64,000 bases of DNA from Mimachlamys varia (taxonomy: Eukaryota > Mollusca > Bivalvia > Pectinida > Pectinidae). Position 1 is the first letter of the stretch, and the number at the start of each line of letters is the position of its first letter. Made by a program: the position numbers and the translations under genes. This document shows positions 11,701-26,700 of this stretch, piece after piece. The stretch is taken from assembly GCA_947623455.1 (NCBI GenBank), contig OX392529.1, forward strand, positions 6,820,001 to 6,884,000, read 5' to 3'. A model generated the notes under the pieces. The model had not been told where the DNA came from. It searched no databases and was given only the letters and a program-made list of their open reading frames with translations.

Positions 11701-14700
11701 TATGTACCTTGTATGCGTTACACAGTAGAATACACCATTTGACTATGTACCTTGTATGCGTTACACAGAAGAATACACCATTTGACTATGTACCTTGTAT
11801 GCGTTAAACACTATCAGGCCTGAGGAAAGTGACCCTTTGTCCTTTCTATATACTTACAGCCTCAATTGTGATTGTATCTATCACGATTGCTCTGGCTATT
11901 ATCACCTTTTTCCGATAAACTGAGTAGTTATGGTGCGCGTGGTAAACGGTGTGTTGGTATCAATCCTTCCATGGATTAGTTTGGATTAAGGTTTTCCGTC
12001 CTATTAACACAAACATAGTCGCATACTACATTTACCGAGGGCCCAGACAAATTAGAAGTACCAAACGTACTGGAGTCACAAACATAAACAAAAGGTAAAT
12101 TTACTAAGAACACAAAATCAATCAAAGTTAGAATACTAATACTAATAATATATACTGAGGATACAAAATACATGTAAGTCAAAGTTCGAATAATAATACT
12201 TATAATAAATACCGAGGAACATATTGACATGTGATAGCTGGATATCCAAATGTTGACAAATGTTTCGATTCAAAATGGTTAATTTGGATTTTGATATCAA
12301 AACAATCAGTTTAGATTTCGAATTCACGTGTTCTTAGGTGCGATGTTGATACTGTACAACATGAATGAGATGTTGATTTGATGGTGTGTACTAATTAATA
12401 GGAATGATATGTTGATTTGATGGTCTGTGTTCTAATTAACAGGAATGAGATGATGATTTGATGGTCTGTGAACTAATTAACAGGAATGAGATGTTGATTG
12501 ATGGTCTGTGTTCTAATTAACAGGAATGAGATGTTGATTGATGGTCTGTGTTCTAATTAACAGGAATGAGATGTTGATTTGATAGTCTGTACACTAATTA
12601 ACAGGAATGAGATGTTGATTGATAGTCTGTGTTCTAATTAACATGAATGAGATGTTGATTTGATGGTCTGTGTACTAATTAACAGGAATGAGATGTTGAT
12701 TTGATGGTCTGTGTTCTAATTAACATGAATGAGATGTTGATTTGATGGTCTGTGTTCTAATTAATAGGAATGAGATGTTGATTGATGGTCTGTGTTCTAA
12801 TTAACAGGAATGAGATGTTGATTGATGGTCTGTCTACTAATTAACAGGAATGAGATGTTGTTTTGATGGTTTGTGTATTAAGTAACAGGGATGAGATGTT
12901 GATTTGATGTTCTGTACACTAATTAACAGGAATGTGATGTTGATTTGATGGTCTGTGTTCTAATTAACAGGAATAAGATGTTGATTGATGGTCTGTCTAC
13001 TAATTAACAGGAATGAGATGTTGTTTTGATGGTTTGTGTATTAAGTAACAGGGATGAGATGTTGATTTGATGTTCTGTACACTAATTAACAGGAATGTGA
13101 TGTTGATTTGATGGTCTGTGAACTAATTAACAGGAATGAGATGTTGATCTGATGGTCTGTACACTAATTAACAGGAATGAGATGTTGATTGATGGTCTGT
13201 GTTCTAATTAACAGGAATAAGATGTTGATTGATGGTCTGTCTACTAATTAACAGGAATGAGATGTTGTTTTGATGGTTTGTGTATTAAGTAACAGGGATG
13301 AGATGTTGATTTGATGTTCTGTACACTAATTAACAGGAATGTGATGTTGATTTGATGGTCTGTGAACTAATTAACAGGAATGAGATGTTGATCTGATGGT
13401 CTGTACACTAATTAACAGGAATGAGATGTTGATTGATGGTCTGTGTTCTAATTAACATGAATGAGATGTTGATTTGATGGTTTGTGTACTAATTAACAGG
13501 AATGAGATGTTGATTGATGGTCTGTGTTCTAATTAACATGAATGAGATGTTGATTGATGGTCTGTGTTCTAATTAACAGGAATAAGATGTTGATTGATGG
13601 TCTGTCTACTAATTAACAGGAATGAGATGTTGTTTTGATGGTTTGTGTATGAAGTAACAGGGATGAGATGTTGATTTGATGTTCTATACACTAATTAACA
13701 TGAATGTGATGTTGATTTGATGGTCTGTGAACTAATTAACAGGAATGAGATGTTGATCTGATAGTCTGTACACTAATTAACAGGAATGAGATGTTGATTG
13801 ATGGTCTGTGTTCTAATTAACATGAATGAGATGTTGATTTGATGGTCTGTGTACTGATTAACATGAATGAGATGTTGATTTGATGGTCTGTGTACTAATT
13901 AACAGGAATGAGATGTTGATTGATGGTCTGTGTTCTAATTAACAGGAATGAGATGTTGATTTGATGGTCTGTGTACTAATTAACAGGAATGAGATGTTGA
14001 TTGATGGTCTGTGTTCTAATTAACATGAATGAGATGTTGATTTGATGGTCTGTGTACCAATTAACAGAAATGAGATGTTGATTGATGGTCTGTGTTCTAA
14101 TTAACATGAATGAGATGTTGATTTGATGGTCTGTGTTCTAATTAACAGGAATGAGATGTTGATTGATGGTCTGTGTTCTAATTAACAGGAATGAGATGTT
14201 GATTTGATGGTCTGTACACTAATTAACAGGAATGAGATGTTGATTGATAGTCTGTGTTCTAATTAACATGAATGAGATGTTGATTTGATGGTCTGTGTAC
14301 TAATTAACAGGAATGAGATGTTGATTTGATGGTCTGTGTTCTAATTAACATGAATGAGATGTTGATTTGATGGTCTGTGTTCTAATTAACAGGAATGAGA
14401 TGTTGATTGATGGTCTGTGTTCTAATTAACAGGAATGAGATGTTGATTGATGGTCTGTGTTCTAATTAACATGAATGAGATGTTGATTTGATGGTTTGTG
14501 TACTAATTAACAGGAATGAGATGTTGATTGATGGTCTGTCTACTAATTAACAGGAATGAGATGTTGTTTTGATGGTTTGTGTATGAAGTAACAGGGATGA
14601 GATGTTGATTTGATGTTCTATACACTAATTAACATGAATGTGATGTTGATTTGATGGTCTGTGAACTAATTAACAGGAATGAGATGTTGATCTGATGGTC

Positions 14701-17700
14701 TGTACACTAATTAACAGGAATGAGATGTTGATTGATGGTCTGTGTTCTAATTAACATGAATGAGATGTTGATTTGATGGTTTGTGTACTAATTAACAGGA
14801 ATGAGATGTTGATTGATGGTCTGTGTTCTAATTAACATGAATGAGATGTTGATTGATGGTCTGTGTTCTAATTAACAGGAATAAGATGTTGATTGATGGT
14901 CTGTCTACTAATTAACAGGAATGAGATGTTGTTTTGATGGTTTGTGTATGAAGTAACAGGGATGAGATGTTGATTTGATGTTCTATACACTAATTAACAT
15001 GAATGTGATGTTGATTTGATGGTCTGTGAACTAATTAACAGGAATGAGATGTTGATCTGATGGTCTGTACACTAATTAACAGGAATGAGATGTTGATTGA
15101 TGGTCTGTGTTCTAATTAACATGAATGAGATGTTGATTTGATGGTCTGTGTACTGATTAACATGAATGAGATGTTGATTTGATGGTCTGTGTTCTAATTA
15201 ACAGGAATGAGATGTTGATTGATGGTCTGTGTTCTAATTAACAGGAATGAGTTGTTGATTTGATGGTCTGTGTACTAATTAACAGGAATGAGATGTTGAT
15301 TGATGGTCTGTGCTCTAATTAACATGAATGAGATGTTGATTTGATGGTCTGTGTACCAATTAACAGAAATGAGATGTTGATTGATGGTCTGTGTTCTAAT
15401 TAACATGAATGAGATGTTGATTTGATGGTCTGTACACTAATTAACACGAATGAGATGTTGATTTGATGGTCTGTGACTAATTAACAAGAATGAGATGTTG
15501 ATTGATGGTCTGTGTACTGATTAACATGAATGAGATGTTGATTGATGGTTTGTGAACTAATTAACATGAATGAGATGTTGATTTGATGGTCTGTGTACTG
15601 ATAAACAGGAATGAGATGTTGATTTGATGGTCTGTGTACTGATTAACATGAATGAGATGTTGATTTGATGGTCTGTGTACTAATTAACAGGAATGAGATG
15701 TTGATTGATGGTCTGTGTTCTAATTAACATGAATGAGATGTTGATTTGATGGTCAATGTACCAATTAACAGGAATGAGATGTTGATTGATGGTCTGTGTT
15801 CTAATTAACAGGAATGAGATGTTGATTTGATGGTCTGTGTACTAATTAACATGAATAAGATGTTGATTTGATGGTTTGTGTATTAAGTAACAGGGATGAG
15901 ATGGTGATTTGATGTTCTGTACACTAATTAACAGGAATGAGATGTTGATTGATGGTCTGTGTTCTAATTAACATGAATGAGATGTTGATTTGATGGTCAA
16001 TGTACCAATTAACAGGAATGAGATGTTGATTGATGGTCTGTTATCTTATTAACATGAATGAGATGTTGATTTGATGGTCTGTGTACTCATTAACAGGAAT
16101 GAGATGTTGATTTGATGGTCTGTGGACTAATTAACAGGAATGAGATGTTGATTTGATGGTCTGTGGACTAATTAACATGAATGAGATGTTGATTGATGGT
16201 CTGTGTTCTAATTAACAGGAATGAGATGTTGATTTGATGCTCTGTGTACTAATTAACAGGAATGAGATGTTGATTGATGGTCTGTTATCTAAGTAACAGG
16301 AATGAGATGTTGATTGATGGTCTGTGTTCTAATTAACAGGAATGAGATGATGGTTTGATGGTTTGTGTACTAATTAACAGGAATGAGATGTTGATTGATG
16401 GTCTGTTATCTAAGTAACAGGAATGAGATGTTGATTTGATGGTCTGTGTACTAATTAACATGAATGATATGTTGATTTGATGCTCTGTGTACTGATTAAC
16501 AGGAATGAGATGTTGATTTGATGGTCTGTGTACTGATTAACATGAATGAGATGTTGATTTGATGGTCTGTGTACTAATTAACAGGAATGAGATGTTGATT
16601 GATGGTCTGTGTTCTAATTAACATGAATGAGATGTTGATTTGATGGTCAATGTACCAATTAACAGGAATGAGATGTTGATTGATGGTCTGTGTTCTAATT
16701 AACAGGAATGAGATGTTGATTTGATGGTCTGTGTACTAACTAACATGAATGAGATGTTGATTTAATGGTCTGTGTACTAATTAACATGAATGAGATGTTG
16801 ATTGATGGTCTGTTATCTAATTAACAGGGATGACATGTTGTTTTGATGGTTTGTACACTAATTAGCAGGAATAAGATGTTGATTTGATGGTTTGTGTATT
16901 AAGTAACAGGGATAAGATGGTGATTTGATGTTCTGTACACTAATTAACAGGAATGAGATGTTGATTGATGGTCTGTGTTCTAATTAACATGAATGAGATG
17001 TTGATTTGATGGTCAATGTACCAATTAACAGGAATGAGATGTTGATTGATGGTCTGTTATCTTATTAACATGAATGAGATGTTGATTTGATGGTCTGTGT
17101 ACTCATTAACAGGAATGAGATGTTGATTTGATGGTCTGTGGACTAATTAACAGGAATGAGATGTTGATTTGATGGTCTGTGGACTAATTAACATGAATGA
17201 GATGTTGATTGATGGTCTGTGTTCTAATTAACATGAATGAGATGTTGATTTGATGCTCTGTGTACTAATTAACAGGAATGAGATGTTGATTGATGGTCTG
17301 TTATCTAAGTAACAGGAATGAGATGTTGATTGATGGTCTGTGTTCTAATTAACAGGAATGAGATGATGGTTTGATGGTTTGTGTACTAATTAACAGGAAT
17401 GAGATGTTGATTGATGGTCTGTTATCTAAGTAACAGGAATGAGATGTTGATTTGATGGTCTGTGTACTAATTAACAGGAATGAGATGTTGATTGATGGTC
17501 TGTGTTCTAATTAACATGAATGAGATGTTGATTTGATGCTCTGTGTACTAATTAACAGGAATGAGATGTTGATTGATGGTCTGTTATCTAAGTAACAGGA
17601 ATGAGATGTTGATTGATGGTCTGTGTTCTAATTAACAGGAATGAGATGATGGTTTGATGGTTTGTGTACTAATTAACAGGAATGAGATGTTGATTGATGG

Positions 17701-20700
17701 TCTGTTATCTAAGTAACAGGAATGAGATGTTGATTTGATGGTCTGTGAACTAATTAACATGAATGATATGTTGATTTGATGGTCTGTATACTAATTAACA
17801 GAAATGAGATGTTGATTGATGGTCTGTGTTCTAATTAACAGGAATGAGATGTTGATTTGATGGTTTGTGTACTAATTAACAGGAATGAGATGTTGATTTG
17901 ATGGTCTGTGAACTAATTAACATGAATGAGATGTTTATTTGATGCTCTGTACTAATTACCTGGAATGAGATGTTGATGTGATGGTCTGTACTACTTAACA
18001 GGAATGAGATGTTGATTGATGGTCTGTTATCTAATTAACAGGGATGACATGTTGTTTTGATGGTTTGTACACTAATTAGCAGGAATAAGATGTTGATTGA
18101 TGGTTTGTGTATTAAGTAACAGGGATGAGATGGTGATTTGATGTTCTGTACACTAATTAACAGGAATGAGATGTTGATTGATGGTCTGTGTTCTAATTAA
18201 CATGAATGAGATGTTGATTTGATGGTCAATGTACCAATTAACAGGAATGAGATGTTGATTGATGGTCTGTTATCTTATTAACATGAATGAGATGTTGATT
18301 TGATGGTCTGTGTACTCATTAACAGGAATGAGATGTTGATTTGATGGTCTGTGGACTAATTAACAGGAATGAGATGTTGATTTGATGGTCTGTGGACTAA
18401 TTAACATGAATGAGATGTTGATTGATGGTCTGTGTTCTAATTAACATGAATGAGATGTTGATTTGATGCTCTGTGTACTAATTAACAGGAATGAGATGTT
18501 GATTGATGGTCTGTTATCTAAGTAACAGGAATGAGATGTTGATTGATGGTCTGTGTTCTAATTAACAGGAATGAGATGATGGTTTGATGGTTTGTGTACT
18601 AATTAACAGGAATGAGATGTTGATTGATGGTCTGTTATCTAAGTAACAGGAATGAGATGTTGATTTGATGGTCTGTGTACTAATTAACAGGAATGAGATG
18701 TTGATTGATGGTCTGTGTTCTAATTAACATGAATGAGATGTTGATTTGATGCTCTGTGTACTAATTAACAGGAATGAGATGTTGATTGATGGTCTGTTAT
18801 CTAAGTAACAGGAATGAGATGTTGATTGATGGTCTGTGTTCTAATTAACAGGAATGAGATGATGGTTTGATGGTTTGTGTACTAATTAACAGGAATGAGA
18901 TGTTGATTGATGGTCTGTTATCTAAGTAACAGGAATGAGATGTTGATTTGATGGTCTGTGAACTAATTAACATGAATGATATGTTGATTTGATGGTCTGT
19001 ATACTAATTAACAGAAATGAGATGTTGATTGATGGTCTGTGTTCTAATTAACAGGAATGAGATGTTGATTTGATGGTTTGTGTACTAATTAACAGGAATG
19101 AGATGTTGATTTGATGGTCTGTGAACTAATTAACATGAATGAGATGTTTATTTGATGCTCTGTACTAATTACCTGGAATGAGATGTTGATGTGATGGTCT
19201 GTACTACTTAACAGGAATGAGATGTTGATTTGATGGTCTGTGAACTAATTAACAGGAATGAGATGTTGATTTGATGGTCTGTGAACTAATTAACATGAAT
19301 GAGATGTTGATTTGATGCTCTGTACTAATTAACATGAATAAGATGTTGATTTGATGCTCTGTGTACTTATTAACAGGAATGAGATGTTGATTTGATGGTC
19401 TGTACTAATTAACAGGAATGAGATGTTGATTTGATGGTCTGTGAACTAATTAACATGATTGAGATGTTTATTTGATGGTCTGTACTAATTAACAGGAATG
19501 AGATGTTTATTTGATGGTCTGAACTAATTAACAGGAATGAGATGTTTATTTGATGATCTGTACACTAATTGACAGGGATGTTGTTGTTTATGTATATATT
19601 TGAATATTTTCTTACTTTCTATATTTATCTGAACAGTCCCTTCATTTGATATACAATTGTTAATCCTTCCTATGTATCCCTAACGTGATCTCAAAGCCGG
19701 AAAAGAAATGTTTCTATTCTTCGTCTCATTAGTTTGATAAATTCCATTTTGTCTCCGGTATTGCTGAAAATAGTTCCCATTAGTTTTCAGTAAGATGCAA
19801 AAACGTCTGGTTGTGTTAGAATTGATGTTTAATTTGAGCTGGGGTTTACGATCTGCCAGACACCCTAGCGTAGGCCTGTCGTTAAGATAGTTTTGGTCGC
19901 GTCTAAAACGGAAGCATTCGCTCTAAGATCGTGGCATCCATATCGTCATGAACACATCTGTCGAGGTAGCTTTACGACGCCTATTACGTGGTGTTCCCAG
20001 CAGCTGAGGTCACGTGTACGGGGATTTTACAGTATTTGCTATCAATGCCACGTGTACGTTTTCTAGATTAGATATATTAACTGCAATTAATATGTAGTTA
20101 CACGGTCCTGTTTAGTACTTCAAATATAACTTGTACATTTGTTTGTAAACAAGTATCCTTGTCATTCTCGCATTACCTCATATTGTACAGTAAAACAGTA
20201 GTCAAACAGTTACACGTAATGACTGAGGCGTGATAGATAGACATCGGTGCCCATATCGACATTTGTACATAATACATCCGTAGTATAGTGATACATGTAT
20301 CAAACAGCACATCGAAAGCTACCGGAAGCCGGAAAATTATCATTGTAGATGACGTCATAATGTGAACAGTTAAATTTGCCCTGTGTAAATTACCGATCTA
20401 AAATTGGGTCCCCCATAATTTTTTGGGAAAAAAACTCATCTGTTTTTTTCAGAGAATAAGTCAATGAGACAATTCCATCGATAAAACGATTTCTCTATGT
20501 ATTGCGTGTTTCGAATTTTTAACAAACATCCTTTTATTTGTATACACGCGTGTTAAAAGGATATGCCATTCTTCTTCCCGTTACGTACATTTCATGTTTG
20601 TTAACACCGAGTAACAAAACCATGTCAGAAGTACGGATATCCCGGTCACAGCTTCCCCGAACACAGATAACGATTAAGTGGTTGTGTGTGCTGAGTGTGA

Positions 20701-23700
20701 TTTCGCCTCTTTGAATGAGGCACGGTAATACTATCGCACTAAGAATAGCTACCCGCATTGTATTTGAAGTCAAGAAAGATCCAATCAGGCTGATTGTTTG
20801 TCGACCTGGTCACATGCAACGACGAATCGGGGAAACACTAGTAGCAATTAATGCTGAAATGATTAATTTGTAAGTAACAACATTACTGAAACTGTGATTG
20901 ATCGGTCTCGTGAGAAATCACGGTAACCCAGGATGATAGGTAAACACATACAGCTCCTGTCCATAAAATACCATTCTTGATAAAGGGAAGAGATAGGATT
21001 GCTGTAGCGGTCCATGTTGGTTATTTATAGATTGTCATCAAGAAGACATCACCTATTAAAGATGTTTCCATGGCAACCCATTCCCGTATCCAGAATGCAA
21101 ATCATTTTTGGTTCGAAAATATTAGAAGTAAACATTGAAGTTCATTGATGTTCAAGAACAAAAGTAACCCCTCCCGAATAAGATATTGCGACATATAAGC
21201 GACAATTTTGAAAGACGTTTGCATGCAAAGTTGCAACATGATACAATTCTTGCATCACTTGATCCGAATGTGTTTTAAGTTTTACAATAAATACAAACAG
21301 CATTTCGTGGAAAGTAAGCGCATTTCCTTTCTATGTTATGGTACAATGTACAACAATCCGTCATGATGACGCGTCTGTCGTCTTTTGTCGTCCGTGGTCG
21401 TTCGTCTGTCGTCCGTGGTCGGTCGTCTTTTGTTGTTCGTGGTCGGTCGTCTGTCGTCTTTTGTCGTCCGTGGTCGGTCGTCTGTCGTCTTTTGTCGTTC
21501 GTGGTCGGTCGTCTGTCGTCTTTTGTCGTCCGTGGTCGTTCGTCTGTCGTCCGTGGTCGGTCGTCTTTTGTCGTCCGTGGTCGGTCGTCTGTCGTCTTTT
21601 GTCGTCCGTGGTCGGTCGTCTGTCGTCTTTTGTCGTCCGTGGTCGGTCGTCTGTCGTCTTTTGTCGTTCGTGGTCGGTCGGTCGTCCGTGGTCTTTTGTC
21701 GTCCATTGTCGATCGTCTGCTGTTAACTTGTCATGTTTCGGATTCGATGAACTACTAATTAAGAGCAGTTCAGTTATGTTGTTAACACCGGTTTGGAGCC
21801 CTCACAATTAATGTTTCTTAGATAAAGTGTATCAGTAGGAGATATTGGGATAACAGGTACATCTTTGAATTACCGCTTATGTAATGGATATCAAAGTGCC
21901 AACAAAAACAAAATCCGAACCCATAACCGGTAACACAAAAATAAAATAATAAAATAAACGGATGTTCCCCTATGCTAGTATGACTGAAAATAGAATTTAA
22001 AAAAAAATACACCTTGAGCATATAATAAAATAATTCCAACACCTGGAATGAAGTTCGCGGGAGATGTTTGAACCTGTAACTCTGCCTGTTCTCTATACTT
22101 ACTATGCCACTTTGTATCGTTACAGCTTAGTACTGTAGACGGGGACTCATCTAACCAGTGTGCCGGGAGGTTCCGACTGGAGTCTGGCGAGAGGGACGGC
22201 GAAGATGTGAGTCTGTTATGTCTGTTATACAAATGTATCTATAGGTCATACAGAAAACATAAACGCTATGTTAACTGACAAATCCGAACACTTTACCGAT
22301 ACCAGGGACAGGATCAATCACAATACTTACTAACAAAGATGACCTATATCTCATCTGCGGCAATACTACAGTTTATTACATTTTCACACGCCCGTCAAAA
22401 ATGACAGGGCGAATTATGGTATGGCGTTGTCCGTCCGTCCATACGTACGTCCGTCGTAAACTTTTATTTGTCTGGAGATCTCCTCCTACAGTATCAACCG
22501 ATTTCTTTCAAACTAGCTAGGCTTGACAACCATGACATGAAGTTGTATTTTCCTGAACGACAGTTTGATTCGATAATATTCACTAGAGTTATGGCCCTTT
22601 GGGACGCAATTTCGGGCATTATGTAGAAAATGTCTGAACTTGTTTGTGTTTTCTTCAATTCCTGAAAACTTCGAAAAGCTTTAATATTTAACATACATTA
22701 CGGGTTTTGTTGAGTTATGTCAATTTTTTGCGTAACAGCATTGCATAGTTGCAAATTATTGGCTTTTATATGTACACGTACATATATAGAAAATGCATTT
22801 TTGTTGTAAACTGTTGTTTTTTCGGAGATGTTCTCCTACAGTTTTCAATCGATATCTTTCAAACTTGCTAGGCTTAATCACCATGACATGAAGTTGTGTT
22901 TTCCTGATTGACAGTTTGATTCGACAATATTTACTAGAGTTATGGTCATTTGGAAATTCGTATCTGATGCTATTTGAGATATCATGTAGAAAGTGTCAAA
23001 ACTTTTTTTTGTGTTTCCATACCATTGTACTTCCGATATGGTACGGCGGGCGTATCATGCCGCCATTGGGGTAGGGTACGACGGGCGTATCATGCCTCCA
23101 CTTTTGTTAGGGTACGACGGGCGTATCATGCCTCCACTGGTGTTAGGGTACAATGTATGACGGGCGTATCATGCCTCCACTGGTGTTAGGGTACGACGGG
23201 CGTATCATGCCTCCACTGGCGGTGCTCTTGTTACCAGTGAAATATTGAACATTGTGCATTCTTTAAAAGTGCTAATTTTCACTTGTGAGAAATATGATAT
23301 ATTTTACTTGTGAAAATTATAACTTGTTTTATTTGACCAATCGAAACACTGCTTACAAACGAGGGGAAAATTGAAAGCTACCCAGTATATTTTGCTATAA
23401 AAATGTAATAAACAGAAAATCTAACAGCGTCTGCAGTAATACCAAATATATTTCACTCGTGTGGACAATGTTTTGATATGTATTACTGAAGACACTGATA
23501 ATATCCTCTATGTAGCTTTAATCATCACACTTTAAGGTGAGGTTAACGTTGTATATATTCTACATTTTGAAATGAAGTTAAAACGTTGAGCGATATTCGG
23601 AGAAGCTAGGTTTCGTACTCCACGTATGACGTCTGGCTCATATCTCAGTCATTGTACATGTAAATATGACAAAACAAATCAGACAAAGTGTAAACGTTTT

Positions 23701-26700
23701 TATCTTTAATACGAAAGCAAACCGACAAGCTCATGGCAGCAATAGTGAATACTCATGAGCATCTGTGCAGTATAAATACGAAGGCGTTTGCTTCTTGTCC
23801 TATTATTGGCGTTTTTGGAACAGAAATGGAGAACTGGGTCAAATCCTTACTTACACATCCTTTTGAAAATGCAATCTTTGGGATCGGAAAGATTAAATTG
23901 TATTTATGAACCTGAACCTCATTACGCAAGTATCTAGAAATTCGATTCCACGATGGTAATTATGGTCGCCTATAATGAACAAATGTACCTAATTTGATGA
24001 TTCTAAAGCTTCCTTACTCAGCTACTCCAGTCTATTCTCTTACTCAGCTACTCCAGTCTATTCTCTTACTCAGCTACTCCAATCTATTCTCTTACTCAGC
24101 TACTCCAATCTAGTCTCTTACTCAGCTACTCCAGTCTATTCTCTTACTCAGCTACTCCAGTCTATTCTCTTACTCAGCTACTCCAATCTATTCTCTTACT
24201 CAGCTACTCCAGTCTATTCTCTTACTCAGCTACTCCAATCTATTCTCTTACTCAGCTACTCCAGTCTATTCTCTTACTCAGCTACTCCAGTCTATTCTCT
24301 TACTCAGCTACTCCAATCTATACTCTTACTCAGCTACTCCAGTCTATTCTCTTACTCAGCTACTCCAATCTATTCTCTTACTCAGCTACTCCAGTCTATT
24401 CTCTTACTCAGCTACTCCAGTCTATTCTCTTACTCAGCTACTCCAATCTATTCTCTTACTCAGCTACTCCAGTCTATTCTCTTACTCAGCTACTCCAGTC
24501 TATTCTCTTACTCAGCTACTCCAGTCTATTCTCTTACTCAGCTACTCCAGTCTATTCTCTTACTCAGCTACTCCAATCTATACTCTTACTCAGCTACTCC
24601 ATTCTAGTCTCTTTCTCAGTTACTGCAGTCTATTCTCTTACTCAGTTACTGCAGTCTATTCTCTTACTCAGCTACTCCAATCTATTCTCTTACTCAGCTA
24701 CTCCAGTCTATTCTCTTACTCAGCTACTCCAATCTATTCTCTTACTCAGCTACTCCAATCTATTCTCTTACTCAGCTACTCCAATCTATACTCTTACTCA
24801 GCTACTCCAATCTATACTCTTACTCAGCTACTCCATTCTAGTCTCTTTCTCAGTTACTGCAGTCTATTCTCTTACTCAGTTACTCCAGTCTATTCTCTTA
24901 CTCAGCTACTCCAATCTATACTCTTACTCAGCTACTCCATTCTAGTCTCTTTCTCAGTTACTGCAGTCTATTCTCTTACTCAGTTACTGCAGTCTATTCT
25001 CTTACTCAGCTACTCCAATCTATTCTCTTACTCAGCTACTCCAGTCTATTCTCTTACTCAGCTACTCCAATCTATTCTCTTACTCAGCTACTCCAATCTA
25101 TTCTCTTACTCAGCTACTCCAGTCTATTCTCTTACTCAGCTACTCCAGTCTATTCTCTTACTCAGCTACTCCAGTCTATTCTCTTACTCAGCTACTCCAA
25201 TCTATTCTCTTACTCAGCTACTCCAATCTATTCTCTTACTCAGCTACTCCAGTCTATTCTCTTACTCAGCTACTCCAATCTATTCTCTTACTCAGCTGCT
25301 CCAATCTATTCTCTTACTCAGCTACTCCAATCTATTCTCTTACTCAGCTACTCCAATCTATTCTCTTACTCAGCTACTCCAGTCTATTCTCTTACTCAGC
25401 TACTCCAATCTATTCTCTTACTCAGCTACTCCAATCTATTCTCTCACTCAGCTTCTCTTGTCTATTCTCCTACTCAGCTACTCCAGCCTATTCTCTTACT
25501 CAGCTTCTCTTGTCTATTCTCTTACTCAGCTACTCCAATCTATACTCTTACTCAGCTACTCCAATATATTCTCTTACTCAGCTACTCCAGTCTTTTCTCT
25601 TATTCAGCTACTCCAATCTATTCTCTTACTCAGCTACTCGTGTATATTCTCTTACTCAGTTACTGCAGTCTATTCTCTTACTCAGCTACTCCAATATATT
25701 CTATTACCCAGCTTCTCCAGTCTATTCTCCTACTCAGCTACTCCAGTCTATTCTCTTACTCAGCTTCTCTTGTCTATTCTCTTACTCAGTTACTCCAATC
25801 TATACTCTTACTCAGCTACTCCAATATATTCTCTTACTCAGCTACTCCAGTCTATTCTCTTACTCAGCTACTCCAGACTATTCTCTTTCTCAGCTGCTCC
25901 AATCTAGTGTCTTACTCAGCTACTATAATCTAATCTCTTACTCAGCTACTCCAGTCTATTCTCTTACTCAGCTACTCCAATCTATTCTCTTACTCAGCTA
26001 CTCGTGTCTATTCTCTTACTCAGTTACTGCAGTCTATTCTCTTACTCAGCTACTCCAATATATTCTCTTACTCAGCTTCTCCAGTCTATTCTCTTACTCA
26101 GCTACTCCAGTCTATTCTCTTACTCAGGTACTCCAATCTATTCTCTTACTCAGCTACTCCAATCTATTCTCTTACTCAGCTTCTCATGTCTATTCTCTTA
26201 CTCAGCTACTCCAATCTATACTCTTACTCAGCTACTCCAATATATTCTCTTACTCAGCTACTCCAATCTATTCTCTTACTCAGCTTCTCATGTCTATTCT
26301 CTTACTCAGCTACTCCAATCTATACTCTTTCTCAGCTACTCCAATCTATACTCTTACTCAGCTACTCCATTCTAGTCTCTTTCTCAGTTACTGCAGTCTA
26401 TTCTCTTACTCAGTTACTGCAGTCTATTCTCCTACTCAGCTACTCCAGCCTATTCTCTTACTCAGCTTCTCATGTCTATTCTCTTACTCAGCTACTCCAA
26501 TCTATACTCTTACTCAGCTACTCCAATATATTCTCTTTCTCAGCTGCTCCAATCTAGTCTCTTACTCAGCTACTATAATCTATTCTCTTACTCAGCTACT
26601 CCAGTCTATTCTCTGACTCAGCTACTCCAGTCTATTATCTTTCTCAGCTGCTCCAATCTAGTCTCTTACTCAGCTACTCCAGTCTATTCTCTTACTCAGC

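Noticed and set aside
21275..21811. Arg/Asp/Thr-rich and Ser/Val-rich frames near 21.5 kb
   Set aside because: They are translations of the 31-bp CGTC-rich repeat in several phases.
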